Source of the DNA: Solen grandis | Taxonomy: Eukaryota; Mollusca; Bivalvia; Adapedonta; Solenidae | Direction: 5' to 3' | Assembly: GCA_021229015.1 (NCBI GenBank) | Contig: CM037789.1 | Span: forward strand, 31,482,036-31,546,035 | DNA: 64,000 nt | Shown: positions 45,035-56,370 of the stretch, piece after piece | How positions within the stretch are numbered: position 1 is the first letter of the stretch | How the letters are laid out: every line of letters starts with the position of its first letter | The notes under the pieces: model-generated | Seen by the model: the letters and a program-made list of their open reading frames with translations, nothing else | Databases searched by the model: none | Told to the model about the DNA's origin: nothing | Program-made: the position numbers and the translations under genes

Positions 45035-45498
45035 TCTAGTACAGTGTATTATCTTCCATAGGGTTAGATTAATATCGACATTTCACTGAGCTAGATAGAC
45101 GTCTGGTCCGTGTTGATTGAGAGAGGATAATAAGAAGACGTCACAAAGAATTATCCTTTAGTAAATAGGAGAAAATATTTTCATTTACCAGTATAATGTT
45201 GCTTCAGTTGACAATGCTACTTACACATTTTATCGAGAAGCATTATCTACAGTCACGAAATACGATTTTTGATCCTTGTAAAAATATTGACAATTAAAGT
45301 GAAATTAAATATTTGGAATGGTTATTGAATAAGTGAAGCTTAAAGATCATTACGATAATAAAGCAATCGAACTAATTATATTTTTTTAAATGATTATTCC
45401 GAAAAATGAAAAGAAATTTGTGTTAATCTTCAGTGGTTTAGGACTTAAAGATATTAAAATTATTATTAGCAGTAGCAGTAGTAGTATTAGTATTAGTA

Positions 45499-45706
45499 TT
45501 AAAAAATGAATAAATCTTTCACAACATTAATAAATCCACAAAAATAGTTTTTGATAATTATAATGTATTTTCCAAGTAGAGTTGACATTATTATTATTAT
45601 TGTAATTAAAAAATGAATAAATCTTTCACCACATTTAATAAATCCACAAAACCACAAAAAAATTTTTTTATTAATTACAATGTATTTTCCAAAGTAGAGT
45701 TGACAA
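45499..45706. repeat. Tandem duplication of about 107 bp
   Basis: Two copies beginning AAAAAATGAATAAATCTTTC and including AATGTATTTTCCAA with GTAGAGTTGACA. The second copy is slightly longer. They lie between the channel gene start and the LINE. Confidence 0.88.
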
Positions 45707-46056
45707 CATGAGCTGTGAACCAAAACTTCACAAATGACACCCGTGACAAAAATATCACTCTTACCGTTAGTTCACGGGTTTAATAAGGTTTATTGTGAAC
45801 TCTTGTACCAAATATTGATTTTCATTTACCGATAATTCTCCGGAGACAAAGCGAAACCGAAGGGTATGCTTATAAATGTGACTTCCGGTAACATGGCGGT
45901 CACAGCTGTTTGATTTTCATTTGCTGATAATTATGATTATACAAGTGTTCAAAGGTGTTCAAAGGTATTATAAGTTATTGAAATCATAAAGGACGACTGT
46001 GCTTATATAACGGACATTTCGAATGAGTGATATTGGTGACAGGACATGCTCTTTTA

Positions 46057-47430
46057 ATGGATTTGGAGTTGGGTGTATCGGTTCAAAATCGTTTCTTTGT
46101 GTTTGATGCGGACAACATGGCGGGAAAAGAATGTAGTATAGAACATACTGGAATCGAGGATGTAAGGCAGCAGTTTTTGGAAAGTTCTGTTGATAGAAAG
46201 TTACTTGCGATCTTTGACGAGTTGAAGTTTATGAGAGAGGAGCAAGTTGACTGTTGTAGAGGTATGCTTTCTATTCAAAAATCTGTGACACAGATGTCGG
46301 ATAAACTAGTACAAGTGATTGATGTCACAAACCAGCAGAGTGATTTTTTAAAACAAATTGCTTATAAATCTATTGACATGGAAGCAAGATCCCGTCGAAA
46401 CAATCTGATTTTTAGAGGATTTGTTGAAAATCGCGAAGAAAATTGTTCAAATATCATTTCAGATTTCATTAAAAACAAACTTGACCTTGACCCTCGGAAT
46501 ATTTACATATCTCGAGCTCACAGACTTGGCCAACGCAAGTTTGGACAACAATTTAATAAGCGTCCAATTATAGCCAATTTTCGTGACTATGGTGTTGTAG
46601 AGGAAATTATGAGCAGAGTTTACATGCTGAAAAATACGCCATTTAGTGTTGATCTTGACTTTCCCCGTGAAATTAATGAAGCACGAAAGCGTTTGTGGCC
46701 CAAACTAAAGGAGATTCGAGCTAATGAACCCCACTCTAGACCTAAAATTGTTTATCCAGCAAAACTCATCCTGAATGGCAGGGTAATACATGATGAATTC
46801 CCAGACTGGTCGACAATGATGAGCAAAAGCAGAATAGATGTCTTCGATCGCATTAAAAGACCATTTCTGACCCCCATACAGCCTAGGCCTGGCTCTTTAG
46901 TTGGTGATTTTGAAAAATCTTCTCCTTGTAAACAACCACTGTCATCGCCCTCGGTCATCATGGAAACTTCCTCCCAGATACCTTTATCAGGTAATATTCG
47001 CAGTACTCATCAAGAGGAAGCTGCAGCGATGGATCTGTCTCAGCCTCATATGAATGGGCAAAGTGTGTATCACGAAAACGAAGTGCCTACTAATGAAACT
47101 GAGACAAGGGTGCAGACGGAGTGCCAGGTGCCGGTTGAATTGACTAACCCCACGACATCCCAGTCACTGTCTGAATTGCTGTGTCCTGAAAATGTGACAA
47201 CAAACAATCCAATACACAATCCAGTCATCAATACATTACTTTCGGAGGATGTGGGTCATGACATAATGAAAACCAGTGTTGCTCGTGCGTCACGTTCTGT
47301 GTCACGCAGTAGTCGTCGTGCCTCAAGTAGTGTACCCTACAGACGAGAGAGTGACTCACGGAGTCGGTGTAGGCAGACAGAGTCGAATCGAACAGACGCA
47401 CGAAATGACGTCAGAGGTCCGTTGCTGTAG
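46057..47430 (+). CDS. LINE ORF1 protein (coiled coil plus RNA-binding-like domain)
   Basis: The first in-frame ATG at 46057 gives 457 residues; the next is at 46117. Residues about 40-110 are predicted coiled coil. The motif RRNNLIFRGFVE follows. A conserved core then includes IYISRAHRLG and RPIIANFRDY and ends near AKLILNGRVIHDEFPDW. This is the ORF1p/Transposase_22-like core that binds element RNA in LINE ribonucleoprotein particles. The C-terminal ~180 residues are Ser/Thr/Pro-rich and disordered, ending in an Arg/Ser-rich tail (SRSVSRSSRRASSS). There are no zinc knuckles. The TAG at 47428-47430 is followed by ORF2 in the same frame. Confidence 0.85.
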   Translation: MDLELGVSVQNRFFVFDADNMAGKECSIEHTGIEDVRQQFLESSVDRKLLAIFDELKFMREEQVDCCRGMLSIQKSVTQMSDKLVQVIDVTNQQSDFLKQIAYKSIDMEARSRRNNLIFRGFVENREENCSNIISDFIKNKLDLDPRNIYISRAHRLGQRKFGQQFNKRPIIANFRDYGVVEEIMSRVYMLKNTPFSVDLDFPREINEARKRLWPKLKEIRANEPHSRPKIVYPAKLILNGRVIHDEFPDWSTMMSKSRIDVFDRIKRPFLTPIQPRPGSLVGDFEKSSPCKQPLSSPSVIMETSSQIPLSGNIRSTHQEEAAAMDLSQPHMNGQSVYHENEVPTNETETRVQTECQVPVELTNPTTSQSLSELLCPENVTTNNPIHNPVINTLLSEDVGHDIMKTSVARASRSVSRSSRRASSSVPYRRESDSRSRCRQTESNRTDARNDVRGPLL

Positions 47431-50115
47431 GCTGGAACGGAGAAGGCACGGCTGCGAATTTGTTCGTTGAACATTCAGTGTCTGTCTAGCAGAAGAGTAA
47501 ACAAGTTAAAATGTCCTGAACTCTTATCAATTTTTCAAAATCATGATGTTATCTGTCTTACCGAAACATGGACTGACAATTTTTCAGAGCTATTTATGAA
47601 TGATTTCACTTATTATGTCCTTAACAGAAAACAGTTAAACCCGAATGCAAAAAGGCAGTCAGGTGGTATTGTTATATATGTAAGAAACTCGTTAGTAACA
47701 CAAAATACATTTTACTGTTCGAGTGAGGATGATTTTCAATGTATTAAATTAGATGCAGAAAAGGTTGGATTAGATAGAGATTTGTTCTTGATAGCATGTT
47801 ATGTAATTCCTGAAAGCAGTAGTAGACAGGCTATGGCAGAAAGTGATACTTTTGACAGGTTGACTGATTGTATAGCCAGTATAGATTGCAAGTATAACGG
47901 TAACTGCTATTTTTTGTGCTGTGGTGATTTTAACAGTAGAACACGTTACTGTTCTTTGTTGCCAGACGATTACATTCCGGACATTGAGTTAAACAGGTAT
48001 ACACAAGATACAGGTGTGTTAAATAATAATGGTACCCAATTACTGGACATGTGTAAACAAACAGGGTTAAGAATTATGAATGGCAGAGTAGGTCAAGATA
48101 AAGGCGTGGGTAAATATACCTGTGTCACTAGTAGAGGGTCAAGCGTAGTCGATTATATTTTGATTTCTCCTGCTCTGTTCCCGTCTACATATCATTTTGA
48201 AATTGGTGACCCAAATATATTGTCAGATCATTGTATGATCAGTTGCTCTTTTAATTTCAATTTGTCGAGAAATTTATACATAAATGAAAATAAGTCTAGT
48301 CACGACTTCATAGAGTACAGTTATCAATGGAATGAAGATGAAAGGACCGAATATGTTAATAACTTAAAGGAAAATGATCGATTGGCTGGTATAAATGAGG
48401 AAATTAGTAGTTGCTCAGATCAAAACAGTATTGATAACTGTGTAAAAAAGTTCAGTGATATATTGTGTAATGCCGCAGTTGGTATGATGAAAAGAAATAA
48501 ATTGAAAAGAAAAAAAGGTATAAGTTCGCCCGTTTCTTGTACAGAGCATCGTCCGTGGTTTAATGAATTATGTTACGAAAAGAAGTGTTATTTTTATTCA
48601 ATGTTAAATACATATAGGAGTTGTAAAAGTGATGAAAATAGGGTAAGTATGGTGAAAGCTAGAAATGAATACAAGACAGTTTTAAGAAAAGCAAGGTTTT
48701 TATATGATAAAGATAGAACAGATGAGTTAATTAATGCTAGATATAAAAATGCAAAACTGTACTGGAGAATGTTAAAAGATGTTTCAAATAATAATTCAGG
48801 TGACATCGGACTAGATGAATTTTCACGTTATTTTCAAGCCGTAAATAATCCTGATGATGCTTTTTTTACCCCAGATGAAGATGTTTTATATTTTAATGAT
48901 GTTATGTTACAGAACGAACTTGAAACAATGTTTGCTGAGTTAAATGCTGAAATATCGAATAGTGAAATCTTATTTGCCATTAAGCAGCTAAAGACGAATA
49001 GATCAGCCGGTCCAGACTTTCTAATTAATGAATTTTTTATTCACGGTAAAGATGTTTTATTACCTATTCTCTCTAGTTTATTTAATAAGATATTTGAATC
49101 TGGTCATTTTCCTACGGCATGGTCACAAGGTTATGTTATACCGTTACATAAAAAAGGTAGTTTGTTAGACGTAGAAAACTACAGAGGTATTACATTGTTA
49201 AGTACACTCGGTAAACTTTTTACAAGAATCATAAACAATCGATTAACAAATTGGGCTGAAGAATATAATATTTATATAGAGGCTCAGGCGGGGTTTAGAG
49301 CAAAAATGGGAACCACAGATAATATTTATGTATTACATAATTTAATAACGCATATTATCAATTCAGGTAGACAATTATTTTGTGCTTTTGTTGATTTTAC
49401 TAAGGCGTTTGACTATATTGTGAGAGAAAATTTATGGTACAAATTGTTAAAGCTTGGGATTAATGGAAAAATTATAAATATAATTAAATCCATGTATGAA
49501 GATATTAAAAACAGAGTGAAATATTGTAATGAATTAAGTGGCGAATATCCATGTATGCTCGGTGCGAGACAGGGCGAGTGCTTATCGCCATTTTTGTTTG
49601 CCATGTACATTAATGATTTAGAAAGTTATATCATTGATAAAGGAATTCAGGGTATAGACATTGGAATGTGTAAATTGTTAATGCTTCTGTATGCGGATGA
49701 TATTGTTCTTTTTGCTAATACTGCAGAAGAGTTACAAACATTATTAGACATATTAAGTGACTATTGCAATCGTTGGAAATTAAAGATAAATGTTAAAAAG
49801 ACAAAAATAATGATATTTAGAAAAGGGGGTACTTTATCTAGAAATCTTTCTTTCATGTATGATGGTATTCCTATTGATATTGTTAGTAGATTTACATACC
49901 TAGGAATTGTTTTCACTACTGGTGGTTCTTTCGCAGAGGCACATGAAGCTTTATCAGGACAGGGTATGAAAGCTATTTTTAAATTAAACAGATATCTCTA
50001 TAAGTTTACTTATGTTTCAGTGAAACATAGATTAGAACTATTTGATAAACTGGTCACACCAAAAAATTTGCAAGCCGGCAAATACTATAGAACGCTTACA
50101 TTTACGTTACTGTAA
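47431..50115 (+). CDS. LINE ORF2: APE endonuclease and reverse transcriptase (3' end frameshifted)
   Basis: The open frame begins right after the ORF1 TAG, reading LRICSLNIQCLSSRRVNKLK, with no ATG before the endonuclease. The first Met lies well inside that domain. Endonuclease motifs are LTETW, CCGDFNSR and ILSDHC. RT motifs are GYVIPLHKKG, NYRGITLLSTLGKLF, QAGFRAKMGTTDN, FVDFTKAFD (motif A), GARQGECLSPFLFAMY (motif B) and LLYADDIVLFA (YADD at about 49690-49701). This enzyme nicks target DNA and primes cDNA synthesis on it. Shortly after LFDKLVTP the frame is lost: about 20 codons seem deleted near 50060-50080, the frame shifts, and it stops at 50115. The C-terminus resumes downstream (50254-50871). 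The copy is therefore probably inactive. Confidence 0.9.
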   Translation, partial: AGTEKARLRICSLNIQCLSSRRVNKLKCPELLSIFQNHDVICLTETWTDNFSELFMNDFTYYVLNRKQLNPNAKRQSGGIVIYVRNSLVTQNTFYCSSEDDFQCIKLDAEKVGLDRDLFLIACYVIPESSSRQAMAESDTFDRLTDCIASIDCKYNGNCYFLCCGDFNSRTRYCSLLPDDYIPDIELNRYTQDTGVLNNNGTQLLDMCKQTGLRIMNGRVGQDKGVGKYTCVTSRGSSVVDYILISPALFPSTYHFEIGDPNILSDHCMISCSFNFNLSRNLYINENKSSHDFIEYSYQWNEDERTEYVNNLKENDRLAGINEEISSCSDQNSIDNCVKKFSDILCNAAVGMMKRNKLKRKKGISSPVSCTEHRPWFNELCYEKKCYFYSMLNTYRSCKSDENRVSMVKARNEYKTVLRKARFLYDKDRTDELINARYKNAKLYWRMLKDVSNNNSGDIGLDEFSRYFQAVNNPDDAFFTPDEDVLYFNDVMLQNELETMFAELNAEISNSEILFAIKQLKTNRSAGPDFLINEFFIHGKDVLLPILSSLFNKIFESGHFPTAWSQGYVIPLHKKGSLLDVENYRGITLLSTLGKLFTRIINNRLTNWAEEYNIYIEAQAGFRAKMGTTDNIYVLHNLITHIINSGRQLFCAFVDFTKAFDYIVRENLWYKLLKLGINGKIINIIKSMYEDIKNRVKYCNELSGEYPCMLGARQGECLSPFLFAMYINDLESYIIDKGIQGIDIGMCKLLMLLYADDIVLFANTAEELQTLLDILSDYCNRWKLKINVKKTKIMIFRKGGTLSRNLSFMYDGIPIDIVSRFTYLGIVFTTGGSFAEAHEALSGQGMKAIFKLNRYLYKFTYVSVKHRLELFDKLVTPKNLQAGKYYRTLTFTLL

Positions 50116-50874
50116 AAAGATTTTGAATGTTAAACGGTCCTCGCAAAATGATTTTTATATGGTGAACTTGGAAGAGTTTCATGTGTAACTAATAGATATT
50201 ATAATATCATTAAATACTGGATCAAGATACTTAGTTTAAATGAGAATAAATATGTGAAGAATATTTACAAAATGATGATAAGGGATATGGAAATTCATAG
50301 TAATACTGTTAATTGGGCATCTTTATTGAAACACTTGTTGTGTTCATTGGGGTTTTATGAAGCCTGGTTGTTTCAGAGTGTAGGAAATTGTGTATTTTTC
50401 TTGAGTTTAGTAAGGCAGAGATTGAATGATCAATTTATTCAAAATTGGTATAGCAGACTACAAAATTCATCACGTGCTTTGTTTTATGTTAATATAGCAA
50501 ACTTTGGTTTTAAGACATACCTTAATGTTTTCAATTCATCGAAGAGTTGTAAATCACTTACACGATTAAGGGTATCATCCCATAGATTAATGATAGAAGC
50601 TGGAAGATGGAATAAACCTGTTGCTTTGCCTATTGTTGACAGGAAATGTATATTTTGTAATATATTAGAAGATGAGTTTCATTTTGTTTTAGAATGTCCA
50701 ATTTATTCAGATTTAAGAAAAAAATATATAGATAAGTTCTACTGGCAAAGACCAAATATGTTTAAGTTGATTAGTCTTTTTACTTCTGAAGACGCAGTTG
50801 TGATTAAAAAACTAGGCCTATTTGTGCATTATGCGTTTGATGTAAGGAATAAAAGAATTTATAGTGCTTGATTC
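50116..50874 (+). pseudogene. C-terminal part of LINE ORF2, separated by frameshifts
   Basis: In one frame IERLHLRYCKKILNVKRSSQ spans about 50080-50140. In another, VSCVTNRYYNIIKYWIKIL then continues open to the stop at 50872-50874. This part carries CIFCNILEDEFHFVLECPIY, a Cys-Cys-His-Cys motif common at the C-terminus of CR1/L2-type ORF2 proteins. At least two frameshifts separate it from the reverse transcriptase. Confidence 0.8.
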
Positions 50875-52035
50875 TCTCAATATCTGTATAATGTTGTTAA
50901 ATGCAGTTTTAAATGTCCTACACTTTTTCTGGATCACTCGAAAGTCTAATGCATATACATGTGAAACTGTTAGTAACAACCGCCTGATATTGTATGTTTT
51001 TGTGTGAGTGTGTATTTATGTGTGTTTACTTTCTCCAATTTGCTCCGCTCTTTCGCAATGTTTTCATATATGAGTTGAACAAAATTACTTATAAGCCTTC
51101 TCCGTCGCATGTTTATATACATTTTATAGTAATGTATCCAGAGCTGACTGCCATGTTACAAGCCTATATATATATTTATGATTTACTTCTAATATGTAAT
51201 AACTTGTGTGTACATGCATATTGTATCCTCATGTGCTTAAAGCACAATGGAAATGAAATAAAATAAACTATAAAGAACATTCAACATAACAGAAACAAGG
51301 CATATATGCTGCATTGATGAGGTTTAATGGATTGGTTAATAGATTAATGTGATGCACAAGTTATTCTCAGTGGGGAAGTCAAAATAATCATATATAAAAC
51401 ATCTACCATCACCGGCGGGTTACACCTTATTACTATGAAGCAGACCGTGACCGTCTATTTATTATATGGGGACGTGAAAATGACTGATATTATTTTTCAT
51501 TGTGCAGATATTTATAACTTTCGTCCCGAAACAGGTCTCAGAGGGTTTCCAATGCATAATTATAATAGAAACTGTAATTTAGTCAAGATACTTAATAAAA
51601 ATTACCTGAATGCGATGCATATATTTAGAATCAGATTTTATTTCAATAGACAACTGTGCGAACTAACCTTTTCCCCTAAGTATAGACTTTTTCTACCAAT
51701 GAAATTCGATCAAATATTCATATGGTCTTATTTTGCGTCATCACACGAAAATAGATCAACAGCTACGCCGAAAAAGAGTGCGTGCATAAAAGAAAAAAAT
51801 AAAAGGTCGTGTGGTTAATTATAAAGCAATAACCAGTTAGGAAGCCTTAATGTTTACATTGTTTCTCCCGAGGAGTGTCAAATGTTTATACTTTGCTCTA
51901 ACTACTTGAGTGTGATTGATATATCGAATATGTTAATAAGGTTTTGGAACGTTTCTTAGTAACATATTGACTAAAATCATATTTTAGAACTGATCATGTC
52001 CGTATTTTACGAAAACTGAAATTTTTAATTTATTT

Positions 52036-52285
52036 TTAACTCCTTACCTCATATCTAGACTCGTTTTGACGTATTTGCAAACAGAGCAGACCCTGATCAG
52101 GTGCCTATAGGAGCTGTCTGATCAGGGTCTCTTCTGTTTTCTCATACAATATTGTATCTCATTCTACACTGTCTGCAAAGCAGTGAACATTCCATTTCAT
52201 ATAGTAATAAGTATTATATGTTTTAATCAATTAACATTAAGCAGTTCATAAATTTGTTCGTGAAAATCATGTAGTAAAGGGTTAA
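52036..52285. mobile_element. MITE-like element, family E
   Basis: The left end TTAACTCCTTACCTCATAT and the right end ATCATGTAGTAAAGGGTTAA are inverted relatives. The core holds GCAAACAGAGCAGACCCTGA and its near complement GATCAGGGTCTCTTCTGTTT, so the interior folds too. Confidence 0.65.
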
Positions 52286-52423
52286 TAAGAAAAGATTTCT
52301 ACCATTCTACTGTTGTTTCTTCTTTTTTTTTTGGGGGGGGGGGGGTCGTGGTTTGCTCTAAATAAGAGTAAACTAGAGTGTATCATTTTGAACACAATAT
52401 ATACAAATTTCAAAATGACCAAT

Positions 52424-52710
52424 CAAGGTGGCCGAGTGGTAAGAGCATCTGCCCCAGAATGTTTGATCCCTGGCTGCGACAAACTATGTCTCATGCTTGG
52501 CGCTCAGCATAAATACAGGGTAGCTCTAGGACTGATTGGCCTGGTGCCAGGATAATGTGCTGGGTGTGGCATTATGTCACTTGTCTACGGCATAATACTG
52601 CAGTGTGGTAGCTCTATAAACATAGCCTCCAAATGACTAAAATACTGTCGACTACAAATCTCTCAGACCCTCACTATGGAGGCTATTCGTTGCCAAAAAT
52701 CCGGCCTTGT
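52424..52710 (+). mobile_element. SINE family A, followed by a family B-related piece
   Basis: The head AAGGTGGCCGAGTGGTAAGA and the body with TAGGACTGATTGGCCTGGTG run to ACTAAAATACTGTCG. The family B head segment ACTACAAATCTCTCAGACCC joins directly at about 52651. It is followed by AGGCTATTCGTTGCCAAAAA, which occurs inverted at about 54783-54806. This is a mosaic of at least two SINE-type sequences. Confidence 0.75.
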
Positions 52711-52912
52711 TGGTCTGAGTTGAACAGTTTATTTTCCAACAAAATACACAATTCATTTGAATTTCTTAGTATTTAAACTCCAGAGATACATTCTTGGACT
52801 GAATTTGCCGATGCAACATTGTAAATACGTATTTCAACAAAATACATTTTGATAAACTACAAAACACCTTCTTATTTTAACGCTCGCAACTTTACATTGT
52901 CAGACCATCATG

Positions 52913-53107
52913 ATTCGGCTCAGCTTAATCCAGGTTTACACGTTTGCAATGTTGATAAATAAGCTCCGCCCATTTCCCCGCCCACTATATCATCGTAAAT
53001 AAACGTAATTGTCCGCTCACTTTCGGTATTTTCCGACAACGACTGGCAAATCTCCACGCAGTTATCTCCCATGTACGAATAAGGGAAGTATTGCAGCGTG
53101 TAGGTCT
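52913..53107 (-). CDS. Possible terminal coding exon of an unknown gene
   Basis: On the minus strand, a candidate acceptor (CCTTGAATGTGCAG) is followed by an open frame of about 63 codons to TGA. It contains TYTLQYFPYSYMGDNCVEIC and RTITFIYDDIVGGEMGGAYL. Base composition is more balanced than the surroundings. No family is recognised and no partner exon is proven. A second weak frame at 54349-54486 contains a similar TFVDDFATSIYGS stretch and may be a relative or an upstream exon. Confidence 0.3.
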
Positions 53108-54775
53108 GCACATTCAAGGTAAATGCATTATGAGAATTAAACAGTATCACAATTATTTACTAAGCATCATGTGTTTCAGTTGCATGAGTGCCATTGTATG
53201 CAGGTATTGAATCAACATCAGAAGATCTAAAAAAGATTAGTTTTTGAAACGTACCCCACCTATATTGTAAATCAAAGCCAGCAATATAAGCGCAGCATGG
53301 CGTAAATTTATATTTAGATTTTTATATCCCTGGCCAGGATTTTAACTTTGATGTTTTTTAGTCGAGCCACCAAAGCCACATGATATGAGAACCCACTTCA
53401 CCACAATTGAGCTTTTTTCAAAATTTAATATCTAGCCACTGCCATTACTGGTGTTATGGATTCGCGCTCAATGCCACTTTCATAAAAAAAAGTCGATTTT
53501 TTTATTCACAATTTTCAGAAAAACAATGCATAATTTTCACAAACAGAGCTGAGGTGTACCGGACTCAATTTTTTAGAATAACATTAAGAACCAAAATTAA
53601 TGAAGTATTCATTATGTCTTTAATCAGGAGATGCTCTATAAAGATATAAGAATTCCTGCTTTAATAAAGATTGATCCTTTGCTTGTCACCTAGTATATTA
53701 ATGTTTTAAATGCAAAAAAAGTGTCTGACTTCCAATATTATTTTGAAGCTCTGTGTTTGTTCATATACATACCTGCAGATTGATTAATTTCTTTAAGAAA
53801 ATACACAAAATGCCATCAACTGTCTGTGTCTTAATCCAACTCTTAATGGGTTTTTTTCCAGACAGTAAAAATACTGCTTGACTATAAATCAAGATTTTTT
53901 ATGCAAAACAAATATATTTATAGAAGGAATAAGTCAAATTGATATTTAAGGTTCAGTTAAGTTGCTGCTTTACTATTGTCCAATTTTCAAGTCAAAACAG
54001 ATGGAAGATTTGCTACAGATAGATCTATACAATAATTTTTACAGCTAATTTTTAAATTTTTTCTTAATATTCACTTATAACGTTGTAAAATTAAAACCAA
54101 ACTTATGAAGCTTAAATGTCTGTACATAGCAACTTCCCTTTCATAGATCTACATAACATTTTTTCAACCATTTTTTTTTTCGTTTTCATTTTACCATGTA
54201 TATATTAAAAGAGTCCAAAGGTAAGTATAATGATTAACAATTGATGTATATAAAATTATTGTATCTACAAAGTATCATTTTCAGACTCAGGTAAATACGA
54301 AATCTTTCTGTACTTACCGATTTATCATGGTGTAAGAGTTACCTCTCTTTATTTTCCGCTCGTGAAATTTGGCTCCGCCTTTAAATCTTCGCCTATTTCC
54401 GTGATACTGCCATATATGGAAGTTGCAAAATCGTCTACAAATGTTAATCGCGTAGAAATGTAAAAGTCAAGTCTGCAGTTGTAAACCTGAGAGTGTTATC
54501 TGATGCGGCTCCATTCTCGAACGTCGTGATGTACGGCGTAAAACGTGTCGTGTATGTCGTTGTACATTTCGTAAATTTGAGTTTGAAAAATTATAAATAT
54601 TATTTGCATTTTATCTTAGCTGCATGTTACCAAATTACATTCTAGAAGTAAAAACGTTACTAGTTAAATCGAGATAATCAAAACGCACAATACGAGCACA
54701 ATATGTACCTCTCGGATAAACGTTTATACTTTTACAAATCTGTTTAGTTGAACCGAAGTATAAATTGTCATGATT

Positions 54776-55030
54776 ACAAGGCTGGATTTTTGGCAACGAA
54801 TAGCCTCCATACCTCACCGCTGTGGGTTCGAATCCCGGTAGGGACTTCGGATTTTTCATGTGAGGAAGCCTTCCAGCTGGCTTGCGGTAGGTCGGTGGTT
54901 CTACCCGGGTACCTCTGTGTACTGGGGGTCTTTCTCCACCTGTAATTAGCTGGACGTCGCTATATGATTGAAATACTATCGCAGCGACGGTAAACCCCAA
55001 TACAACAACAACAACAACAACAACAACAAC
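54776..55030 (+). mobile_element. SINE family B, with rearranged 5' end
   Basis: From 54814 the sequence matches the intact copy at 15294-15552: CCGCTGTGGGTTCGAATCCC, TTTTTCATGTGAGGAAGCC, the body, then ATGATTGAAATACTATCGCA and a (CAA)n tail. The first 38 bp instead match 52674-52710 in reverse complement. Confidence 0.85.
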
Positions 55031-55212
55031 GAGTATTATCATCTTATTCTTCTCCTACATTCCAATACCAATGCTTCTTCTGTTAATCATCATCATCTTC
55101 TGTTTGCTTATTACTACTACTGCTGTCACATAGTATCGTTTTAATTCTTCTTTTTCTTTCAACTACTACTACTACTATTCATTATCATCATCTTCCTCTA
55201 CTTTTACTACTT

Positions 55213-56072
55213 CAGTAAAGATCGGTTATAACGTTACGCAAGGGGCCGTGATAAAATGAACGTTATAACCGAGCTAACGTTATAAATAGCTTATCTTTGT
55301 TAAATATATTTTAGAGACGCTCGTACACTGTATTTCCGCATTATATCGACTGCGCATGTAATGTTTATAGAGTTGTAATATTTCATAAAGAGTTCGACAA
55401 AAACTGTTACGTGATATATTAGATGCAAGTAACTAAATTACAGAAATTAGAGCAGAAGGTTACTTTCTTTACAAGTCTGATACATTTTTATGTACATTTT
55501 CTTTTCACGAAGGATAACTCTAATTGACCGGTGTATACTGGGAACTTCATAGATTAGGATTATTACAAAATTGTACTATATGCTACGAGTACGTGGGCAA
55601 CTCAAAATCTACAGCATGCGATATTTATCATTGTTTAATAAACAAAAGACTAGAGCTCTATATTAAAATTGTTATATAAATATCTGTAACGAATCCACTG
55701 AATTTAGTTTGCATTTTGTTTCATGTGTATGAAAGACGAACTTTCTTTTCAAGATAAACCAAAGCGCCCACATATACCTTTATATTGGTCATTTAAAAAC
55801 ATATCACGAATAAAGCCATTAATACATGTGTTTACACACAATATCCAATTGTCAACAAAGACATACTATACTGCTCAATGACATTGCACGATCCCACAAC
55901 CGAACGCGCGATCGCACAACAAAACGTTATCATTACTTATTATCGGCCTGTGTGTCAGGTTCGTCGAGCCTTCTATCCGATCCTTTTTTACGTATTTGGT
56001 CGGGACTTTAAATATCTGACCTTATAAGCGAGCTAACGTTATAAGCAAGACCGTAATAATCAAGCTCTACTG
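55213..56072. mobile_element. Possible pogo/Tigger-type non-autonomous element
   Basis: The left end CAGTAAAGATCGGTTATAAC and the right end, reverse complemented, CAGTAGAGCTTGATTATTAC are similar termini. They start with CAGTA as pogo/Tigger TIRs do. Repeated GAGCTAACGTTATAA motifs lie inside both ends (about 55270 and 56030). A TA follows the right end, but the left flank is not TA. The interior shows no transposase. Confidence 0.4.
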
Positions 56073-56370
56073 TAGTCCTACAGTTACATATTATTATATT
56101 ATTTTTCTTCTACTTTCTACTACTACTGCTACTGCTATTTATTATCAACATCTTTCTCAACTCTTATATTTAATACTACTGTTATTTCATTTCTTTATCT
56201 ACTACTACTTCCTCATCAGATATTTTCCATTAGCTCAGGATTTTACCATCTACAACTGCAATCTTTTAGAAAGTGGAGAAATCAGACAATCCGTTCCTGC
56301 ATAAGCAGAGTCTGAAATCTCCTGTACTTTAGAATCGCCTTAGGAAAGAAGTCCTATATTTGCCTGGATT

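Larger units (their letters stand above)
45800..51265 (+). mobile_element. Non-LTR retrotransposon (LINE), nearly full length
   Basis: A 5' untranslated region is followed by ORF1 (46057-47430), ORF2 (from about 47431 to 50874, broken near 50.06-50.18 kb) and a 3' UTR. The 3' end is an A-rich tail ending GAAATGAAATAAAATAAA at about 51265. Endonuclease of the APE type, reverse transcriptase and a C-terminal Cys/His motif are present, as in CR1/L2-related clades. Clade assignment is tentative. The 5' boundary is approximate. A direct repeat of TTGATTTTCATTT near 45815 and 45913 may mark duplicated 5' sequence. No convincing target duplication was found. Confidence 0.85.

Noticed and set aside
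51435..51818. 127-codon open frame after the LINE
   Set aside because: AT-driven composition, no splice context, no recognisable motif and no repeat-free homologous block. Most likely chance.
54635..55042. 135-codon minus-strand frame with poly-Val
   Set aside because: Covers the family B SINE and its CAA tail on the wrong strand.
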